Positions 38,248 through 45,794 of a DNA stretch of 64,000 nucleotides are shown here, piece by piece. The notes beneath the pieces were generated by a model. It was not told where the DNA came from. It saw nothing but the letters and a program-made list of their open reading frames with translations, and did no database searches. The position numbers were made by a program, and so were the translations under genes. How positions within the stretch are numbered: position 1 is the first letter of the stretch; every line of letters begins with the position of its first letter. Source of the stretch: Frankia sp. QA3 (lineage in GTDB: Bacteria > Actinomycetota > Actinomycetes > Frankiales > Frankiaceae); NCBI RefSeq assembly GCF_000262465.1, contig NZ_CM001489.1:229384-293383 (forward strand), given 5' to 3'.

Positions 38248-39859
38248 GTGGAACGCGCTTCCGAGAACGGCCCGGTTCCCACCCAGCAGAAGGCGTCGTC
38301 GGCACCGTCCGCCGCCGAACACGATCCGGTGCTCACCTACGGCAAGGAGGACGACGACGGCGTCCGGCCGTGGGCGCGCCACGACCGGACGATGGCGCGG
38401 ACCGGCGTGCGCACGATGGCCCGCCGGCTGCCGGGACTGCTGCGGCTCGCCTGGTCCCTGGCCTGGGAGGCCGACCGGGCCGGCCTCGTCGTCATGGTCG
38501 TCCTACGGGTGCTCGCCGGCGTCGTCGAGGCGGGCGGCCTGCTCGCGGTCGCCGGCGCGCTGACCGCCGTGCTGCGCGACGGCCCCACCCCGCAGCGGTT
38601 GCGTGACGCGCTGCCCGCCCTCGTCCTCGTCGTCGCCGCCGAGGTGCTGCGCAGCGGCCTGGCGGCGGCGACCAACCTGGTGCGGGTGCGCCTGGGCCCC
38701 CGGGTGGACCGGGTCTGCCTGGTTCGGCTGCTCGACCTCGCCACCCGCACGTCGATCATGGCCTTCGACGACCCGCGCTTCGTCGACGACCTCGACGCCG
38801 CGGAGCGCGGCGCCGCCAGCGGGCGCCAACTCGTCGACAACGCCATCGAGATGCTGACGTCCGTGGTCCGCATCGCCGCCGCGGGCAGCGTGCTCGGCGT
38901 CCTGCATCCGGTTCTGCTGCCCCTGCTGGTGCTGTCGATCCTGCCGGACGGCTGGGCGTCGCTGCGCTCGGCCCGGCTCGCCCACGCCTCCTGGCTGGGC
39001 CGGCTGCGCCAGGTCCGGCGCCAGTACATGCTCCGCTACCACATGACCGCCCGGGAGTGCGCTGCGGAGATCCGCTCGTTCGGCCTCGGTCGTTTCCTGC
39101 TCGACGAGTACACGATCCTCGCCCGCGAGCAGGAGGCCGAGCAGGTCCGCGTCGGCCGGGGCCAGGCGCGGTACCGGCTGACCGGGGAGGCGGTGTCCGG
39201 GCTCGCCCTCGGCGTCGTCTACGGGACGCTGATCGGCCTGCTCAACGCCGGGGTGATGCCGCTGGCCGCCGGGGGCACGGCGGTGCTCGCGATCCGCACG
39301 GGCCGCAGCGCCCTGGCCTCGGCCCTGACGACCCTCAACACCGCGTACGAGAACTTCCTCTACTTCGGCGAGTACCGCGCCTGGATCGCGCAGGCGAGCC
39401 AGCTGGTGCCCGAGCCCCGGGAGCGTGCGGCGCCGGCGCGGCCCGCGGTGGTCCGGGCCGAGAACGTCGCCTACACCTACCCGCGCACCGACACCCCGGC
39501 CCTGCGTGGCGTCACCGTCGAGCTGCGCCGGGGCGAGGTCGTCGCCTTCGTCGGGGTGAACGGCAGCGGCAAGTCGACGCTGGCGAAGATCCTCGCCGGC
39601 CTGTACGAACCGGACACCGGCACCGTGAGCTGGGACGGTGTCGACCTCGCCGGCGTCGATCCGGACAGCGTCCGGGAGAGCATCTCCGTGATCCCGCAGG
39701 ACTACACGCAGTGGCCGATGTCGGCCCGGCTCAACATCGCCGTCGGCCGGATCACCCGGCTCGCCGCGGACGGCCCGGACAGCGTCATCCCCGCGGCCCG
39801 CGCCACCGAGGCCGACGAGGTGATCGAGAAGCTTCCGCACGGCTACGACACGTCGCTGG
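38248..39859 (+). pseudogene. ABC exporter, 5' part, interrupted by the prophage
   Basis: N-terminal 536 codons of an ABC exporter (membrane domain fused to ATPase). Six helices lie in residues ~60-330; the ATPase domain begins near residue 400 and includes the Walker A VGVNGSGKSTLAKIL and Q-loop SVIPQDYTQWPMSARLNIAV. At the att core tcgctgg (39853-39859) the frame leaves the gene and stops at 39900 after 13 foreign codons. The missing signature, Walker B and H-loop lie at 53459-53872. Joining at the core gives GYDTSLARQYNSGHDLSGGQ, a perfect ABC sequence, and a 672-residue protein. As it stands the ATPase cannot work. The start GTG is uncertain. Confidence 0.9.
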
Positions 39860-39877
39860 GGTGCAAGCCAAGGCTAA
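39853..39877. other. attL
   Basis: Core tcgctgg followed by element arm GGGGTGC (39858-39864) and GCTAA (39873-39877). In the excised circle these face GCACCCC (53449-53455) and TTAGC (53436-53440) from the other end, at identical distances (19.5 bp) from a centre between the t and c of the core. Such a dyad of about 40-50 bp is what serine integrases bind as attP. Confidence 0.85.
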
Positions 39878-39886
39878 CATACGTCC

Positions 39887-41326
39887 ATGGATGGCGTTAA
39901 GAGGGCACTTGGGTACGGGCGACGATCCGTGCTGGATGCCCGGCAGGGCAAGAGCGTAGGGGAGCAGGAAGCGGTCTACCGGGCCGACTGTGACGAGCAC
40001 GGGTGGCAGGCTGCCGCCTACTACGTCGACGACGGGGTCTCGGCGTCGCGGTATGCCCGCGGGACGCGGGAGGGGTGGCCCGACCTGCTATCCGCCCTAC
40101 GGGCGGGTAAGGGGGACCTGCTGTGGCTGTGGGATGCGTCCCGCGGTGGCCGCGAGTTGGAAGCGTGGGCAAACTTCCTGACCTTGTGTCGGACGCTCGG
40201 CATCCTGGTCTACGTGTCGACCCATGGGCGCACCTACGACATGGTGCGCCCGGTCGACTGGGAGACGCTCGCCTATGACGGTGTCCGCTCAACCGCGGAC
40301 TCGGATAAGAAGAGCCTCGATGTCCGTCGGGGGATGCACGGGTCCGCTAAGGCGGGCAGGCCGCACGGGCCGGTAACCTACGGCTACCGGCGGGTTTACG
40401 GCGATCGTCGCCAGCTCGTGGCGCAAGAACCCGACCCGATGGCGTCGACCGCCGTTAAGCTGATCATCAATGGGCTTGCCCATGGCAAGCCATCAAATGC
40501 GATCATTCGCGAACTCGAAGGGCTAAACATACCGTCCCCGAAGGGGGGGTCGTGGGGGCATTCGACGATTCGGAGTGTCGCCACCAATGAGGCATATCTT
40601 GGAAGGCGGCTCTACAACGGCACCCGGTATGACGCGATGTGGCCGGCTCTCGTGGACGAATCCGCATTCTATGCCGCACAGAGGACGATCAATCAGAAGC
40701 GGGACGAGAAAGGGCGATATGGTCGTCCTAATGCGGTCAGGCATCTACTGTCATATCTTGCCGAGTGTGATGTCTGCAAGAAGCATCTTCGCGCGATGAA
40801 AATGCGGGGCCACTACTACTATTCCTGCCCGACCCGGCAGGCCGCGACAGTGCTAGGCACTGTCGAAGAGTATGTGACTCGGCTTGCCGTGGCTAGGCTC
40901 GCCCGGGAGGATATCGCGGCTACGCTGCTACGCCCGGACGACACGGCCATGCTGGACGCCCGGCGGGAGGTCGAAGTGTTGAAGGCCAGGCTTACCGATG
41001 CGTCCACCGCGTACGCCAAAGGTCGGCTCACTATTGACCGGCTTGGCGAGGTCGAGGCGGAGCTACTGCCCCAGCTCGACGCCGCACAGAAGCGCGCCGA
41101 GACGGTGGCGCTTCCTCTGGCGATTCGCGGGCTGGTGATGGACGCCCGGGGGGATGAGAAATTGATCCGTCAGCGATGGGACGACGATCTGACGATCGTG
41201 GCCCGGAGGGATATCCTTCGGGTGCTCTTCGAGTACATACGCCTGCGGCCTGCGAACGGCGCTCGCGCGCCGCGGGGCGTGTTCGATCCGGACCGGCTAG
41301 ACCACCGGTGGCGGGGGCAGACGTAG
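39887..41326 (+). CDS. int: Large serine recombinase (phage integrase)
   Basis: 479 residues. Resolvase domain with catalytic Ser14 in LGYGRRS, then SVGEQEAVYRADCDEHGW, DLLWLWDASRGGRELEAW and the E-helix; recombinase domain (GRPHGPVTYGYRRVYGDR, ALVDESAFYAAQRTINQKRD); zinc ribbon CDVCKKH...YYYSCP; C-terminal coiled coil (MLDARREVEVLKARLTDAST). It cuts and joins attP and attB through a phosphoserine link. Its ATG is only 27 bp from the core, so its promoter must lie across the att site: integrated, it would be read from inside the ABC gene; excised, from the opposite end of the circle. Confidence 0.95.
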   Translation: MDGVKRALGYGRRSVLDARQGKSVGEQEAVYRADCDEHGWQAAAYYVDDGVSASRYARGTREGWPDLLSALRAGKGDLLWLWDASRGGRELEAWANFLTLCRTLGILVYVSTHGRTYDMVRPVDWETLAYDGVRSTADSDKKSLDVRRGMHGSAKAGRPHGPVTYGYRRVYGDRRQLVAQEPDPMASTAVKLIINGLAHGKPSNAIIRELEGLNIPSPKGGSWGHSTIRSVATNEAYLGRRLYNGTRYDAMWPALVDESAFYAAQRTINQKRDEKGRYGRPNAVRHLLSYLAECDVCKKHLRAMKMRGHYYYSCPTRQAATVLGTVEEYVTRLAVARLAREDIAATLLRPDDTAMLDARREVEVLKARLTDASTAYAKGRLTIDRLGEVEAELLPQLDAAQKRAETVALPLAIRGLVMDARGDEKLIRQRWDDDLTIVARRDILRVLFEYIRLRPANGARAPRGVFDPDRLDHRWRGQT

Positions 41327-41461
41327 GGGTCGTCCTGGTACTGTTAGTTCTGCCGGGCCAGATGGCCCGACAGCTCACGCTGTCTCTTCGTACGCTCAGG
41401 CATCCCCGGAGGATGCCGGCCGTCAGGGGCACGTCGGTAGCTAACGCGATCCCCACATCGG

Positions 41462-41490
41462 GGGGCGCGCCTACTGGCGTGCCCCTTGTG
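41462..41490 (+). terminator. Hairpin after the integrase, possible terminator
   Basis: GGGGCGCGCC, loop TACT, GGCGTGCCCC (one G-T pair), followed by ttgtg. Two further hairpins precede it in the same interval (CGGGCC...GGCCCG at 41356-41371 and GGCATCC...GGATGCC at 41399-41417). Together they may end the integrase transcript. Confidence 0.5.
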
Positions 41491-41508
41491 CGTTGCCGAG
41501 GAGACAGA

Positions 41509-41697
41509 TTGGCAAGCTCAGAAGATCGGCGGGTGGAGATGATCGCCCGTCAGGAAGCGGCGATCGCCGCATCGGTCGCCACGGCACCCGAGGTCGGCCC
41601 AGAGGCTCTAGCCCTGCTGGCCCGGTACTTCGCCCCGTCGGCGCGGCCGGTTGTACAGCCTGCGGCGGACGCCCCCGTCGAGGTCATGGCCGCGTAA
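41509..41697 (+). CDS. Small hypothetical protein of the element
   Basis: 62 residues from a TTG preceded by GAGGAGA: MASSEDRRVEMIARQEAAIA, then ASVATAPEVGPEALALLARY and FAPSARPVVQ, ending with EVMAA. Helical and charged, no recognised family. It lies between the integrase and the left CRISPR-like array, 97 bp before the first repeat. Confidence 0.45.
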   Translation: MASSEDRRVEMIARQEAAIAASVATAPEVGPEALALLARYFAPSARPVVQPAADAPVEVMAA

Positions 41698-41794
41698 GCC
41701 GCGGGCACGTCGGACCGATACCAGACACCATGATCGGCCCGTGAGACCGCGTGGCGTATGCCTGCGCCGTACGTGAACCCGCAGGCCGGGAAGG

Positions 41795-41944
41795 GTACGC
41801 CCCGCGCGGGCGGGGGCGGGATGATCGAAAACCGGAAAATTTTCCGGTAAACGATGTACGCCCCGCGCGGGCGGGGGCGGGAACTGGCTGATTCCGCCAT
41901 TTTCGACTAGCTCTTTGTCTTCCCCGCGTAGGCGAAGGTTAGAC
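41795..41944 (+). CRISPR. Mini-CRISPR-like array, type I-E repeat architecture, no cas genes
   Basis: Repeats start at 41795, 41856 and 41917, exactly 61 bp apart, the spacing of type I-E arrays (28 + 33). Copies 1 and 2 are identical over 27 bp: lead GTACG, stem CCCCGC, 4-nt loop, stem GCGGGG, then GCGGGA. This 5-6-4-6 layout matches the E. coli I-E repeat, which has the same stem. Copy 3 has lead GTCTT and a decayed right arm (GCGAAG), as terminal repeats often do. Spacers are 41823-41855 and 41884-41916. A hairpin at 41977-42000 sits where a fourth repeat would begin. No cas gene lies in the window. Alternative: a palindromic phage repeat that is not processed as CRISPR RNA. Confidence 0.55.
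41831..41848. repeat. 18-bp perfect palindrome inside CRISPR-like spacer 1
   Basis: ACCGGAAAATTTTCCGGT, flanked symmetrically by ATCGaaa and aaaCGAT, occupies the middle of the first spacer. It could be an operator, or a spacer matching an operator elsewhere. Confidence 0.8.
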
Positions 41945-41974
41945 GATCTCTAGCGCCAATTGGCGTCGGAGATC
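41945..41974. repeat. Interrupted palindrome after the third repeat
   Basis: Outer arms GATCTC (41945-41950) and GAGATC (41969-41974) enclose the perfect 12-bp palindrome CGCCAATTGGCG (41954-41965). It fills the position of a third spacer. A regulatory site for the gene at 42097 is plausible. Confidence 0.65.
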
Positions 41975-42096
41975 AACTACCCGCGAACGAGGCGGTAGCC
42001 CGCGAACTCGCCCCCCTGCTCCCCAACCCCGACGTCATGGCGGACGCGGAAGCCATTCCTATGCTCACGAATCGATCAATCAGGGGAAGACGAGAC

Positions 42097-42309
42097 ATGA
42101 TCCTATTGGGCCGTCAAGGTGTTTGCGACCGGTGTGCAGCGCCGATCAGGTTCGTGCGCTTCCCCGGCGACGCCAAGTTCATTCCGGTCGAGGACTTCCC
42201 GATCGGGGTGAACCCGGAGTACGGGGAACCGCCCCGGCTTGATTGGGCGCATCCGCCTGCGGCGCTGGTAGCCCATGGGCGCGGTTCGTGCCGCGGTGGT
42301 CACGAGTGA
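42097..42309 (+). CDS. Small zinc-finger-like protein
   Basis: 70 residues. CDRC near the N-terminus (LLGRQGVCDRCAAPIRFVRF) and Cys/His residues near the C-terminus (AHGRGSCRGGHE) could form a zinc site. The ATG at 42097 has GGGGAAG 7 nt upstream, better than the upstream in-frame ATG at 42037. First of three genes reading rightward. Confidence 0.55.
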   Translation: MILLGRQGVCDRCAAPIRFVRFPGDAKFIPVEDFPIGVNPEYGEPPRLDWAHPPAALVAHGRGSCRGGHE

Positions 42310-42332
42310 ACGTGCACATCGAAGGAGGCCAC

Positions 42333-42566
42333 ATGAAGAGGGCGCCGATCCGGCTAGACATCGTCCCCACGGACAATCGGGCGCGATGGCTTTACATGAT
42401 TACCGATGACGCCCCGGGTGGAGAGACCTCGACCGGGGTCTATGGCGGCAGCTTCTATCAGCTCTATCTGAACGTGTGCGCCGAGTATCCGGGACGCCCC
42501 GTTGACGGGTGGGTTGAGATCCCCGTGGGGGTCGCAGCCGACAAGCCGACCGTAGTTAAGATCTGA
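42333..42566 (+). CDS. Hypothetical protein of the element
   Basis: 77 residues: IRLDIVPTDNRARWLYMITD, GGETSTGVYGGSFYQLYLNV and VDGWVEIPVGVAADKP. It looks like a small alpha-beta protein. A strong AAGGAGG lies 5 nt before the ATG. Not recognised. Confidence 0.6.
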   Translation: MKRAPIRLDIVPTDNRARWLYMITDDAPGGETSTGVYGGSFYQLYLNVCAEYPGRPVDGWVEIPVGVAADKPTVVKI

Positions 42567-42577
42567 GACGGAGTCGT

Positions 42578-43294
42578 ATGGAAACCGAAACCCGCAAGGT
42601 CATGCCCCCGGTTGCTTGGCAGAACCATATCCTGCTCGAGACAGCCGACATCTTCACGGGCTCAGAACAACGGATCCTTGCCGCCTACGGTGGCACGACC
42701 ACCACGAAGACGGGGCGGGGGTTCACATCGGCGGAGAAGTTGGCCGAGAAACTTGGCTTCGCCACCCCGAAGCCGGTCGAAAAGGCTTTTCGGAGAGGAG
42801 AGACCGTTGGCTTTCTGAGACGTACCGGGATATTTAGATCGCGGAGCTATGAGCGTGAACTCTGCGTACCCGCGACTGTCGAGAAGGTCAGCGGCGGGCG
42901 GCTACTAACCCCCTCGGTGCACCCCGGGGTACCGGTGGGGAGTGCGACGGCCAGAGCGACCACGACGACCGCCCCGCTGACCTCACAGGCCGCACCCACC
43001 CCGCCCATCCTGGCCGTGGCGGCCGAGATGCCATCCCCGGATCGGGAGTGGTTGACGGTCTCAGAGGCGGTCGAGCTAGGTGACCCCGTGGTGGCGGCCA
43101 TAGCTGCTGAGATGGATCTCCCCGGCGGCACGCCCGTACTGGGGGTGGGTAGCCCGATGTATCTGTCAGGGCTGGTGAAACTCGCCCACCTGGAGGGGCG
43201 CGAACTGGCCGCAGTGGCGGCGATGAACCATGAGCGGATCCCGGTAGAGCGAGTGCTTGCCATGATCGAGTCGGGAGTCTCTGAGGTCGTCTGA
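42578..43294 (+). CDS. Winged-helix protein, candidate replication or regulatory factor
   Basis: 238 residues. Residues ~25-95 look like a winged HTH: SEQRILAAYGGTTTTKTGRG, FTSAEKLAEKLGFATPKPVE, KAFRRGETVGFLRRTGIFRS. A Thr/Ala/Pro linker follows, then a helical C-terminal domain (YLSGLVKLAHLEGRELAAVA). Its stop codon lies inside the first unit of the 22-bp iteron array, so it may bind that array, as plasmid initiators often bind iterons beside their gene. That role is inference. Confidence 0.55.
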   Translation: METETRKVMPPVAWQNHILLETADIFTGSEQRILAAYGGTTTTKTGRGFTSAEKLAEKLGFATPKPVEKAFRRGETVGFLRRTGIFRSRSYERELCVPATVEKVSGGRLLTPSVHPGVPVGSATARATTTTAPLTSQAAPTPPILAVAAEMPSPDREWLTVSEAVELGDPVVAAIAAEMDLPGGTPVLGVGSPMYLSGLVKLAHLEGRELAAVAAMNHERIPVERVLAMIESGVSEVV

Positions 43295-43380
43295 GACCGG
43301 TCATCCCGGTCCGGGAGACCGGTTCTCCGGGTCCGGGAGACCGGTCATTTTGGTCTACGAGACCGGTTCTCCAGGACCGG
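43293..43380. repeat. 22-bp iterons, four copies
   Basis: gagaccggt begins at 43293, 43315, 43337 and 43359, exactly 22 bp (two helical turns) apart. Units 1 and 3 continue tcat; units 2 and 4 continue tctcc, forming near-palindromes with gaga. Such phased direct repeats next to a winged-helix gene are the usual form of a replication origin or a multimeric operator. Confidence 0.75.
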
Positions 43381-43384
43381 CTAT

Positions 43385-43422
43385 CTAACGTATACCTAAC
43401 GTAGATCTAACGTAGTACCTAA
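43385..43422. repeat. 11-bp phased repeats
   Basis: ctaacgta at 43385, 43396 and 43407, exactly 11 bp (one helical turn) apart, with a partial fourth (cctaa) at 43418. They follow the 22-bp iterons directly and are AT-rich, like the unwinding region of iteron origins. Confidence 0.7.
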
Positions 43423-43423
43423 G

Positions 43424-43452
43424 GGACGGGGGCCCTGTCGGCCCCCGTCCTT
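43424..43452 (+). terminator. Strong hairpin after the iterons
   Basis: GGACGGGGGCC, loop CTGTC, GGCCCCCGTCC: an 11-bp perfect stem followed by tt. Probably a transcription terminator for the 42097-43294 genes or part of the putative origin. Confidence 0.6.
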
Positions 43453-44182
43453 GCAGAGGCGGAAGGACAGGATCAACCCCACCCGCTTACCCCGGATGGC
43501 CGGGGACGCGACTGGGCACCAATACAATTGTATGGGTTTCAGTGGCAAGGCTCCCGTCCTGCCGGTAAGGGAGCCGTCTTGGTTGGGTTCTAGAACCCGT
43601 ACCGCGCTGTCCAGTGATCTGGCCACCGCTACCCGTACCGCAGCGGCCTGAGCCACTGCTCACCCCGCCGAGGATTGGGGTACATCCTCGGGTCGTCGTA
43701 ACTCCTCACGGGCTGAGAAGATCGCCCGTTCGTCGTGCCGATGCTGAACTTTCCCGCCTGTAGCGAAGAGCACCGGCCAGGCGGGCCGGCGCTCGTCTAC
43801 GTTCGACCGTCTTCGTCTTGGACTGCGGCCCGCCTGTAGCGGTACCCACATCTTCCTACCAGCCTGCGCTACTCGTCCGTCTGCGGCCATCTGAGCCCCG
43901 GCACGGGGCATCCCTGCGCTAGCGTCAGCGGAGAGGTTTTGCGGGGGCGAATCCGCGAGGTCGCGTCCTGTGGGCCGCGGAACGGCCCTGTCAAGAGTTT
44001 TTAGATAACTTGCGTAAACGTTGTGATCGTTATCTGAGACGAAACCATGATCGTCTCATGTTATATATAGTAAGAGCGCAAGTTTCCGGGAACGTCTTCC
44101 CGCTTATCTCGCACCCTGCAACCCGCGGCCATGTCCGGCCGGCGGGTTCTTTGTCGTGTCCAAGTCTAGAAAGGAACTTGCC
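43453..44182. other. Non-coding region with palindromes and a promoter-like segment
   Basis: 730 bp. It holds the perfect palindromes ATACAATTGTAT (43522-43533) and GGGTTCTAGAACCC (43585-43598), and an AT-rich segment with two inverted repeats at 44003-44057. Short frames on both strands (e.g. minus 43660-43911) lack good initiation sites and I do not call them. Just before 44183 a hairpin (ACCCGC..GGCC / GGCC..GCGGGT, 44117-44147, followed by tctttg) could attenuate transcription. Confidence 0.55.
44003..44075 (+). promoter_or_regulatory. Probable operator-promoter of the capsid operon
   Basis: Inverted repeats AGATAAC/GTTATCT (44003-44009, 44029-44035) and GAGACGA/TCGTCTC (44036-44042, 44051-44057) adjoin, followed by the AT-rich gttatatatagtaag, a candidate -10 zone. 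This is the most AT-rich spot near the start of the capsid genes and would suit a late promoter under repressor control. Confidence 0.45.
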
Positions 44183-44407
44183 ATGCCCGAACCGCCGATC
44201 GCCGCTGACTCTCTGACGCGCCCATGCCGCCATTGCGGCGAGCCCATCGATATCACAGCTCCTGTCGGCCGCCCGCGGGAGTTTTGTGACGGGGCCTGCC
44301 GGTATTCGCACACTCTGAAGATTGGTCGCGATCGTCGGCTAGCGGCCCGTCGTGCTCGGCTCGCAGTCGTTCCACTGCCGGATACCAGCGACACCAGTAC
44401 CGCGTGA
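44183..44407 (+). CDS. Small Cys4 zinc-finger protein
   Basis: 74 residues. CRHCGEPIDITAPVGRPREF followed by CDGAC is a treble-clef-like finger, with a basic helix after it (SHTLKIGRDRRLAARRARLA). AAAGGA precedes the ATG. Related in pattern to the protein at 44594 (HCGTCGDPLPDGTRARFCGR). It opens the capsid operon; the next gene overlaps its stop by one base. Confidence 0.65.
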   Translation: MPEPPIAADSLTRPCRHCGEPIDITAPVGRPREFCDGACRYSHTLKIGRDRRLAARRARLAVVPLPDTSDTSTA

Positions 44408-44574
44408 TGACCGGTACCCCAATCCCTGGCACGGGCCCTGAGCCCGATTCTCTGGCCCTCGCCGAACCGCCCGGCACTGACGATGCCCTTGACCGTCTAC
44501 GGGCGTCAGGCCGCTTTACAGCCGCTTTCCTGCGCGTCGCGGAACGGCCCTATCGGCTCCGACTCCAACTCTGA
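44407..44574 (+). CDS. Small hypothetical protein
   Basis: 55 residues: MTGTPIPGTGPEPDSLALAE, then PPGTDDALDRLRASGRFTAA and FLRVAERPYRLRLQL. Its ATG overlaps the stop of the preceding gene (tgATG), suggesting coupled translation. No recognised family; size and place are like small phage head-completion or regulatory proteins. Confidence 0.5.
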   Translation: MTGTPIPGTGPEPDSLALAEPPGTDDALDRLRASGRFTAAFLRVAERPYRLRLQL

Positions 44575-44593
44575 TCGCTTCACGGGGGTGTTC

Positions 44594-44920
44594 ATGCTCG
44601 ACGACGACGGCCAGGATGATGACCTCGACGACGAAGACGGCGAGGGCCCGCCCGTCGAGGAGACGCCCGACGGACGGCACTGCGGCACCTGCGGTGATCC
44701 GCTCCCCGATGGGACGCGGGCCCGCTTCTGTGGCCGTGACTGTTACCCGAGTCGGCGCTCTGTCGTCGCCGCTGACGCCGCAGCGCGGGCCCGCATTCTC
44801 GAACGTTGGGGCCCTGCCCCTGAGTCGCCGTGGAGGCCACCGACGGCGGCCACGGCAAGGTCATGGCTCACCGAACGCCGGTGGCGGCCATATTCACCAA
44901 CGAAAGGAAATCGAGCATGA
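44594..44920 (+). CDS. Acidic zinc-finger protein upstream of the protease
   Basis: 108 residues. The N-terminus is very acidic (LDDDGQDDDLDDEDGEGPPV), followed by the Cys4 finger HCGTCGDPLPDGTRARFCGR with DC, and a basic C-terminus. The same finger pattern occurs in the 44183 product. Its stop overlaps the protease start (ATGA). A role in head assembly is possible from position only. Confidence 0.6.
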   Translation: MLDDDGQDDDLDDEDGEGPPVEETPDGRHCGTCGDPLPDGTRARFCGRDCYPSRRSVVAADAAARARILERWGPAPESPWRPPTAATARSWLTERRWRPYSPTKGNRA

Positions 44921-45609
44921 GTATTGGTAGTCGTGCGGCCAGAGGCCCGGTAGTTCGTACCGGCGGACCCGCCGAGTATCGGTCACGTCCGAATAGGGGC
45001 ACCAGGACGGCCGGAAAAGCCGATGGCAAGCCGGTGATGGTGGTTCGCTTCTCGCAGTATGGCACGTGGTACCCGATCGACGACGGCTACGGAGAATTCC
45101 TTGAGCGGACAATGCCGGGGGCGTTCCGCAACACGATCGCCAACGACGGCGCCCCGAAGGTGCTCTTCAACCACGGGAACGACGCAACGATCGGCCGTCA
45201 GATCCTCGGCGTCCCGAGTCTGATTGAGGACCGGGCCGACGGCCCATACATGGAAGTGCCGCTTTTCCCGGGGATGCCCGACCTGATCGTGTCCGGCCTG
45301 CGGGCCGGCGCCTACGGCAGCTCGTTTATGTTTGAAGTGGTGCGCGACTCGTGGGTTGAGATTCCGAAGCCGTCCGCCCACAACCCGGACGGTATTCCCG
45401 AGCGGACCATTCACGAGGTCCGCCTTTTCGAGGCCGGGCCGGTGACGTGGCCCGCAAACCCGGACGCTACGGCGGGGTTGCGTGCCGTGGCACGTCCTTC
45501 CTCGACGTCGACGGGGGGTATTGGCCGTGCCGAGCGTCAGCGGCGTATTGACGCGCTGCGGGCCCGGATCGCGGACTGGGAGAGGGAGTCGGAGGTGGAG
45601 GCGGTATGA
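44917..45609 (+). CDS. HK97-type prohead protease
   Basis: 230 residues. Core motifs are VPMVVRFSQYGTWYPIDD-like beta start, LERTMPGAFRNTI, KVLFNHGNDATIGRQ with catalytic His86, and SGLRAGAYGSSFMFEVVRDS with the catalytic Ser135/136. It ends with an Arg/Glu helix. The enzyme trims scaffold and capsid N-termini during prohead maturation. Encoded four genes before the capsid protein, overlapping genes on both sides by 4 bp. Confidence 0.85.
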   Translation: MSIGSRAARGPVVRTGGPAEYRSRPNRGTRTAGKADGKPVMVVRFSQYGTWYPIDDGYGEFLERTMPGAFRNTIANDGAPKVLFNHGNDATIGRQILGVPSLIEDRADGPYMEVPLFPGMPDLIVSGLRAGAYGSSFMFEVVRDSWVEIPKPSAHNPDGIPERTIHEVRLFEAGPVTWPANPDATAGLRAVARPSSTSTGGIGRAERQRRIDALRARIADWERESEVEAV

Positions 45610-45794
45610 GGAAGCCGCCGATCACTCCGCCTTTCGCCAAGGACAAAGCCGCACATTTCATTGGGCTTGCCACCCGCGCCGAGGCGGTTGGCGACCATTC
45701 CGCCGCACGGCGGTTCCGGGCCGCCGCGCAGACCCACCTCGACGCCTTGGCGATGCTGGCCCTGGCGGACGATGACGTCGACGATGTCGCGTGA
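45606..45794 (+). CDS. Small helical hypothetical protein
   Basis: 62 residues: MRKPPITPPFAKDKAAHFIG, then LATRAEAVGDHSAARRFRAA and AQTHLDALAMLALADDDVDD. Helical, with an acidic end; overlaps the protease stop and the next start by 4 bp each. Could be a scaffold-like helper by position, but I do not recognise it. Confidence 0.55.
   Translation: MRKPPITPPFAKDKAAHFIGLATRAEAVGDHSAARRFRAAAQTHLDALAMLALADDDVDDVA

Noticed and set aside
39850..39900. tRNA as the integration target
   Set aside because: No tRNA sequence is present at either junction; the core lies in an ABC transporter gene and restores it in frame.
40289..40744. Leftward frames inside the integrase gene
   Set aside because: They are antisense shadows of a gene with clear domain structure.
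43660..43911. Leftward 83-codon frame in the iteron-to-capsid interval
   Set aside because: No ribosome-binding site, biased composition and no similarity to the other element proteins.
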